This document shows, in pieces, positions 50,841-64,000 of a stretch of 64,000 nucleotides of DNA (position 1 is the first letter of the stretch; each line of letters opens with the position of its first letter). The stretch lies in assembly GCA_963070105.1 (NCBI GenBank), contig OY718803.1:6491823-6555822 (forward strand), in the 5' to 3' direction. The position numbers were made by a program, and so were the translations under genes. This DNA comes from Litomosoides sigmodontis. Lineage: Eukaryota; Nematoda; Chromadorea; Rhabditida; Onchocercidae. The notes beneath the pieces are model-generated. The model was not told where the DNA came from. It saw only the letters and a program-made list of their open reading frames with translations, and searched no databases.

Positions 50841-53800
50841 TCATTCAGACGATACTTCGTCACTTATTCCTTCGAGATCTCTTCTCGCTCGCACTAGGAG
50901 TTCATCTTCTTCCTCACCGTTTTTACTATTTTCAGAAGCTAAAAAATTATGAATTCTAAATAATACACTTAGCAGAAAACAGAAAAAAGGGAATCAGTTT
51001 TTTGAAAAGAATATACCTTCTGGTAACGTGGAATCCCCGCTTGCAACCGTCGAGTTGTAACTTATTTGTTGGTTTTCAACACTTTGAAGTTCCTAATAAA
51101 AAGTGAAATTTCTATTAAGAGTTATGCATACCAGCAGCGTGATCCAAGAAAAAAGAAAGAGTTGAGTGAAATCAAAATAATAGGTTAAGCAAATTCATAC
51201 TATTACACGCATTGTTGTTGAAATGGATATGAACTTATAGATAAAGTTCTTGACCAAACAACTGGAAACTTCTATAGTGCTTGTCTAACACTACCACTAA
51301 TTTTAAACGAAGCATGTGAGAACAGAAATCACATATTACCTGAGTTATTGGCCAGTTGTTTTCAGCTAGTTCTGCTAGAGATTTTTGATTAGCTAGACGG
51401 TGTATACAAACAGCACGGTCTTCACCAACGCTAGCTACATGCGTTCCGTCTACCGAAAATGAAAGGCTTTTAACCTAAAATTGTATTATCGATTTTTCAA
51501 AACTTGCAATTGTACTAGAAAAATTAAGAAAGATTCTAAAAACAGTCAGTCAGTTATGGAAACATTTGAACTGGTAAAGGTAGATTGCGACTGAAAAAGT
51601 GTTTCAATTTGACAGAAGTTCTGGAAGTACTTTTGCTTTTTTCAGATTAAGTTTCCATTTCTCTTTGAAAATTGGGTTGCAGAAAAGACGCCGTATTTTG
51701 TCGAAAGTCACGTGTTGAAACTAACCTAGACTACCCCCCGACGACATCTAGAGAGCTAATAATTCTAGAAGTGATTAACCATGATAATCACTGTTCCAGA
51801 AAAAAGGAAGCCAATTTTAAACGTTTCATTCTAATTTAATTTATAGCAATGAATAAAAAAAACCCCCGAAACCAACCACTCCTTCATGAGCTCCTTGAAA
51901 AACGTGAAGTGCACAGTCCTGGGTAGTAGTCCACAGAATTACACAACCATCGTTCGATGAGCTTGCAAACCTGTAACTAATCATGCCTTGATAAAAATAA
52001 AACAGCAATGGAATTAAAAATCATATAAAACCCATACATTTGTGGATCTCGAGGGTTATATCTAACCGCTGTAATACAGCTTCGGTGACCACAAAAACTT
52101 CGTACTAATTGTGCCTTGTCTATAAATCTGAAAACAGAAAACAGATCTTCATCAAATTTGACAAAAAGCAGTTACAAATTAGATTCGTTTCTCGTTCATT
52201 AGAACCCCCCAACTGGAATTTGAAGCATATTGTTGAAATATAAACCAAAGGATTTCTTCTAAAAGTCTGATACAATGATGAGTAAATTTCCTCAAAACTT
52301 ACATTATATAAAGTTTGACGATTTTATCATCCGAACCAGTCAACAAACTGTCTGACAACGGAGAAAAACATGTCGCCCTCACTTTGATTGCATGTGCTGG
52401 AAATATTAATTCAAGATAACCTCAGACGATGGATAAAACATTTGGTGACCTACAGAAATACAAAAGAAATTGATATTTAGCAGCAAACCTTCAAAGAAAA
52501 ATCGAATTTCAAGTTTTGGTGCATTAAGTATTGTGACAATTCCTTCATTGTTAGCTACGGCAATCATTTTGTTGTCTGGACTCTAAATTAGAGGTAAAAT
52601 TTTTCATAAAATTACGATTTAAATGGGTAAAAATTATATGACGAGTAGGTTAGACGCTTATTGAATATGTATAAGCCAAAATATTTGTTGCTCTATATTG
52701 GATATATTCTTAAATAAATATGGCAAATTGAAAATATGAGTTTTAGAAGTAGTTCTAGATCAAAAGTAGTTTCGAAAGTTTCGTGAATAAAAAAGAATTT
52801 CATAATATGTAAGGTATAGAAATACTTCCCAAAAATTCACCAAGTCACTGATTTCTATATCTTCCATTCCAAAAAATAACTTATGACCATTCTGATTAAT
52901 AAAGGTGAGCATATTTACTTAACTTAAATTCCAAGTTTGATATCGATCACAAGAGATTCTCTCTTCACATCATTCTAGCATTTTTAAATGTGAAAAAACT
53001 AACATATGATAACGAAGAGACCTGTCGTGCTCCCGGAAAATTGAGGTTATCATTAGTAGTACCTTTCAGTGACAGCAGCGATAAAAATCCAGAAAAACTT
53101 ACTAAAATATGAATAATTTTACAAAAAGTCCATGCCAGATCCGTTCTAAAATAACAGGGTTTCAATAAACCTATAAACGGTCTTCCTAATATCCTAGTCC
53201 TGCTCTGCCATCAGTTACATTTTTTCATTCTTTACTCTGCTTTTACGCTAATAATCCATATCAAAAAGAACAAAAAAAAAGGAATCGTCGTTACCACGCA
53301 TAATCTTGAAATTAGCAAAAAAATTCGACATATTCCACCTGTAAGATAACGAGTTCGGCAGGGTGATATTCTGACGTACCATTGTTCCATGAATCCCATG
53401 TTGAAAACATCAACGGTATACGTGAAGTTAGATAAGGATAAATGGATCATATGCATCAACGAATCGATACCAACGACTGCTATCACTAGAATAAGTATTG
53501 ATTTTAATTTTTAAACTGGAAAGAAATCTGATTAAACACAAAACAATTTGAACTTTAGAAAGAAAGCCGACTCCAGCTTGAAAATGGTTCGAAAAAGAAA
53601 AGGCTATACTTGTTCCTTCGGGTGTTACATCAAAATCCTGCGCTCCGCTCCTCCATCCTTTGATTTCTAGTTTCTCCGTCAAAAATCCTGGATCGTTTCT
53701 ATCCCTAAAAGTTTTCCTACTCTTATTCAGACTAGAATTACTCACAAGCAAAGTGCAAAAACTCATATCAGCTATTCAAAAATACTAACACATATAACTT

Positions 53801-54330
53801 ACGTGCAATAATGAATATTTCGGTATTTCAAACGTAGTAGCTCCCATGAAAATAATTTCAAAAGCCCAAAATATGACCTCTTGTAACTAACTGTGAAACA
53901 AACTTACACGAGCCAAATCTTAAGGGAATCCTGTGCACATGTTATTAAATAGTTTTCCTGTGAATAAGGATCGCGTATGTATGATACACCGATGATTGCA
54001 CGTCCATGAGCTGCAATCACCATCAGACAGTGAAAATTGCCGGATAATATGTGATATAACAATTTATCATAGATATTGAGACAATAGGACAAACCTTTTG
54101 GGATTTTTTTTAGGGTCACAAAAGACTCCTCTCTATTCGGCGTTTCCTCATACAGAACTGTCATCGATGTCTGTAAGCTTTCAGGCGTCCTGCTGCCCGG
54201 ACCGCTCTTCACTGCTGGACTGTTTCGTACCCCCACGGCCAAATATTTTAGTTGTTACATTTATAACTTGCTGAAATGCGAGCAGTCTTTCCAGACTTAG
54301 ACTTACCTGGTTTCGTGGAGTGGTCACCAT
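50841..54330 (-). CDS. WD40 beta-propeller protein, SKI8/WDR61-like
   Basis: Fourteen minus-strand exons join in phase: 54307-54330 (ATG 54330), 54231-54270, 53908-54010, 53610-53704, 53380-53485, 53022-53097, 52826-52891, 52489-52582, 52303-52396, 52038-52127, 51877-51970, 51340-51474, 51017-51092 and 50841-50938 (TGA), giving about 396 aa. WD-type strands are visible: YLITCAQDSLKIW, DVTPEGTMIAVVGIDSLMHMI, SPDNKMIAVANNEGIVTIL, FSPLSDSLLTGSDDKIVKLY, ASSSNDGCVILW and SVDGTHVASVGEDRAVCIH. The last repeats align in spacing with SKI8/WDR61, but the N-terminal repeats are divergent and a roughly 55-residue acidic tail follows the propeller, so I give a class, not a name. Exons 6-7 (53022-53097, 52826-52891) are weak. 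Part of intron 2 is duplicated upstream of the gene. Confidence 0.65.
54114..54186. repeat. duplicated 73-bp segment, copy A (intronic)
   Basis: Begins ggtcacaaaagactcctc and ends ctttcaggc. It lies inside intron 2 of the WD40 gene and is 71/73 identical to copy B at 54443-54515. Confidence 0.9.
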
Positions 54331-54770
54331 CTCACTTTATCGATTTAAACTTGTCATTCTACATTATCCGTTCTTGACGCAAATTTAGGTCTTCCTACTG
54401 TTACTCTCTCTCACAATCAACAATCCGTATCACATTTTTTAAGGTCACAAAAGACTCCTCTCTATTCGGTGTTTCCTCATACAGAACTGTCATCGATGTC
54501 TGTAAGCCTTCAGGCATCGATGTCTGTTAACTTTCAGACATCTTTTTGATTCTCACTCATTATTATTGTTGTACTTCCTTTTTTTTCCGAACTTTTTTCA
54601 TTTCATCATAGTAATAGAAATATGGGTATGTTACAAATTGGCGAAAACCTTTTTTTCTTATTTTCCTACTGTTCTACTCAGTTGATCTTTGAATGCTTGG
54701 GCATTGAATCGCAAATGTAATTTTTTTGGTTAATTTTCTTGTTTTCCGAAATTTACAAATTTGATTTCAG
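54331..54770. other. divergent promoter region WD40 gene / RPN8
   Basis: About 440 bp between divergent ATGs, containing repeat copy B. TTTCAG ends directly before the RPN8 ATG. Confidence 0.6.
54443..54538. repeat. duplicated segment, copy B, with internal 24-bp tandem
   Basis: 54443-54515 repeats copy A with two mismatches. Its last part is itself tandemly repeated: a 24-bp unit starting catcgatgtctgt at 54491 recurs at 54515 with four changes. Copy B lies about 110 bp upstream of the WD40 start codon and about 230 bp upstream of the RPN8 start. Confidence 0.88.
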
Positions 54771-57014
<2,244 letters not shown>

Positions 57015-58468
57015 TTTCCTTAGTCTTCTTGATCATTTCCGTTGCTGACTTATTTATCAATTGTCGACTTTTATTTTATGACTCCAAACTTTTCCTAGTA
57101 AATTGCAAAAAGAATGAACATTTACACCGGAAAGCGGAAGCGATGAGTGAAAAATCATACCTAATGGATTCATGAAATGAAAAATTTCTGCTAAATTATT
57201 TTTAAGCGGGGGTTTTTCACCGAGTTTGATATAGTGCATCTGCTATTCTCTCTGGAGAAGGTAGGTATCGATTAACAGTACTGCTGTTGTCACTACCGAT
57301 GTAATTAATTTATATACATACAATGATAAATTTTCCAAAAATTCTTGAAATTTACCTTGAATATCATTTTTTAGTAATTGATAGGTGATTTGATTTGAGT
57401 TAATTTTTTTGACTTCGCCCTTTTCATTTATACTTATAAAAGTCGTAATTGTTATCACATCACTAATGCTGTTGCATTGAAAAACTGTTAAAGTGAAGGA
57501 TTTCTTACATTTATAAAATTTTTGGATTTCTTGGTTTGGTTGCGGAGTTCAAATATCATTTTAATGTCATACACCAGTCAGAGGGAACAGATTTAGAAGG
57601 TTCGGCGCTGGAAATTGGGTTATTCGTAATAATTTGCTGAGAGTGACGTAATTTTCATGTTGGGATCCTTATATTTTATTGGAAGCAGCTTGACTGCTTC
57701 GATTTTGATGGTTATTTCGATAGTCAGCGTGTGGTAATCAGTGAAAGTTCCAAAATGATTAGAATAGAAATGTTGTTTGCATCGTTGCTATGAATGGTTT
57801 TCTGCGAATATCAAGGAATTTTGAGATCCTTGTTTTTTGTTATGTGCCAATTTCATTTCCAATGGAACTTTCATCGGGCGAGTGGTTCGTGGAATGCTTA
57901 ACGATGCGATCGAAATGAAGCAGTTCAGAGGCATACAATTTGCAGGGAAAGCTCATTCATCGTTAATAATTGAGAGTTGATTTAGCATGTGCAGACAAGT
58001 GCTAACAGCGAAATGGAGGAGGATGCTGAACATCGTAAGGAAATGCTGGCGGCCTCACGTCTTGCAAGCCCCTCCCCTTCCAAATGTGGAATGAATTGTT
58101 GACCTCTGCAGAGTAATTTCGACCTCCAAACATTTTCACCAATGGTAAGATTAAAATTAGGTCAAATTTAAGATTTGCTTACAGGAAGTGATCGGATTAT
58201 GCTATTCAGTTTAGTTGTGACTACTTAATTTTGATATCTTAATTAAGTGGGAGGTCGTTGTCATATGTAAATTGAGCTTTGAAAAAGTTATAAAACGATG
58301 AATTGTCGTACGACAGCAGTTCATTTTCAACTGAGTATCATACTGGTTGTTCATTGCTTATTTGTCGCAGTTATTGCGTTAAATACTGAGGAATTGCAAA
58401 AGTTCATTTGAACAGAATAGACAGGAATTGTGAGAGTTTTTATTAAATGATTATTTTTCAGACATTCG
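57015..58468. other. intergenic RPN8 / hexokinase, with a possible alternative first exon
   Basis: About 1.45 kb. A short ORF starts with ATG at about 58014 (MEEDAEHRKEMLAASRL) after an apparent TGTGCAG acceptor and ends at a TGA. With its internal donor (CATC|GTAAGG) it could serve as an alternative hexokinase 5' exon, but this is unproven. Otherwise no gene or repeat is visible. Confidence 0.4.
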
Positions 58469-63308
<4,840 letters not shown>

Positions 63309-64000
63309 AATAAGCTAAGTGGTTGCCATAATGCAATACCACTGAGACTAGTGATAATTTTGATTGCATTATTCATAATGTAACAGATGGTTAGCCCTCG
63401 CACTTATGAATAAACTCTCGTCACTTGTCTTTCCCAGATGGATCGGCAGGATTGCAATCTTCTCAGAACGATTGAACAGATCATTTCCTAGAACCATCGA
63501 GTCTTTCTTTCTCTTCAGATCAACGACTCACCGATTTCCTGCGATCATTCATTTCTCACAAGTCTCACAAATTAGAGGTTGAGTTATTCTCCCGAACTCT
63601 CCTTTCACTTCCTGTCCCACTCGTTTTACTTTTATCGTCGAAGTCTTCTCTCCCATTTATCAATAAATTCCAGAGGAAGCGCGAATTCTGAAATTCATAT
63701 GAAAATACAATAAATTCAAAAAGATGAATGATTGGAATTGAATATTAACCTTAACAGCAAAAATTTCCAACTATGAAAAAATAGACTTCCACGCTGATAC
63801 GTTATCCTTTTTATTTTAAAATAAAATTTCCAAAATTCGTGCCAAAAAAATGCATAAACAGTTGGACTATGCAAATTTTAATTTTAGCATAAAATATGAA
63901 TGAAAATCATCGCATCTTCTAGCCATTGGTTCATTTGCCCAAAATTGCAAGAGGTTTTGCGGTGCTGTGCTTCCCAGAAGTTTGAGGTTTCGTTATTTTA
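63309..64000. other. right-edge region downstream of hexokinase
   Basis: About 690 bp holding the probable hexokinase 3' UTR. AATAAA-like words occur near 63408 and 63662. No supported ORF. Confidence 0.6.

Noticed and set aside
53904..54242. 112-codon minus ORF (starts LAVGVRNSPAVK) covering duplicated copy A
   Set aside because: The stop just upstream leaves no acceptor for it, while a donor at 54230 and an acceptor at 54011 in phase join exon 2 to the WD strand AHGRAIIGV; most of this ORF is intron 2.

Overview
This is a eukaryotic nuclear window and almost certainly comes from a nematode. It is AT-rich, has long AT/GA/AAT microsatellites, and its genes are split by many short introns (about 50-900 bp). 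Those introns have GTAAG/GTATG-type donors and the short TTTTCAG or TTTTTAG acceptors typical of nematodes. Several start codons sit within a few bases of a TTTCAG, as expected where a spliced leader is trans-spliced on. The encoded proteins look nematode-like (RPN-8, ERCC-1, katanin, SAS-4, NCS family). A spirurid or filarial-type worm is my guess from the style of the genome; the sequence does not prove it. I see no bacterial operons, CRISPR array, transposase, rRNA or tRNA gene. All gene models were built by hand by joining exons in phase. Left part (1-19,800): an unidentified minus-strand exon; WAC (+); two small mitochondrial genes on the minus strand, MIX23 and MIC10; a PTP1B/TC-PTP-like tyrosine phosphatase (+); the mRNA-export WD40 protein RAE1 (+); and a neuronal-calcium-sensor EF-hand gene (-) with a purine-rich upstream region. 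Middle part (19,800-31,900): four plus-strand housekeeping genes spaced about 450-570 bp apart (katanin p60, ERCC1, NUBP1/NBP35, mitochondrial ketoacyl synthase OXSM), then a synaptotagmin (-). 31,900-36,200 is a gene-poor stretch. Right part (36,200-64,000): type I PIP5K (-), a SAS-4/CENPJ-like centriole protein (-), a small FYV7/CCDC59-like gene and an RPP21-like RNase P subunit (+,+), a WD40 protein (-), the proteasome lid subunit RPN8 (+), and hexokinase (+). One hexokinase intron holds a roughly 1 kb trinucleotide/nonanucleotide repeat block. The genes do not form one pathway. The local groupings that may matter are MIC10+MIX23 (both mitochondrial intermembrane-space or cristae biology), the katanin-ERCC1-NUBP1-OXSM series, and the FYV7-like+RPP21 pair (both RNA processing); each could be an operon. 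I found no convincing undescribed multi-gene system. The notable items are structural: the repeat block, a nested duplication next to the WD40 gene, a perfect 48-bp palindrome, a GC-AG intron, non-YAG acceptors, and an apparent splice switch controlling a membrane anchor.
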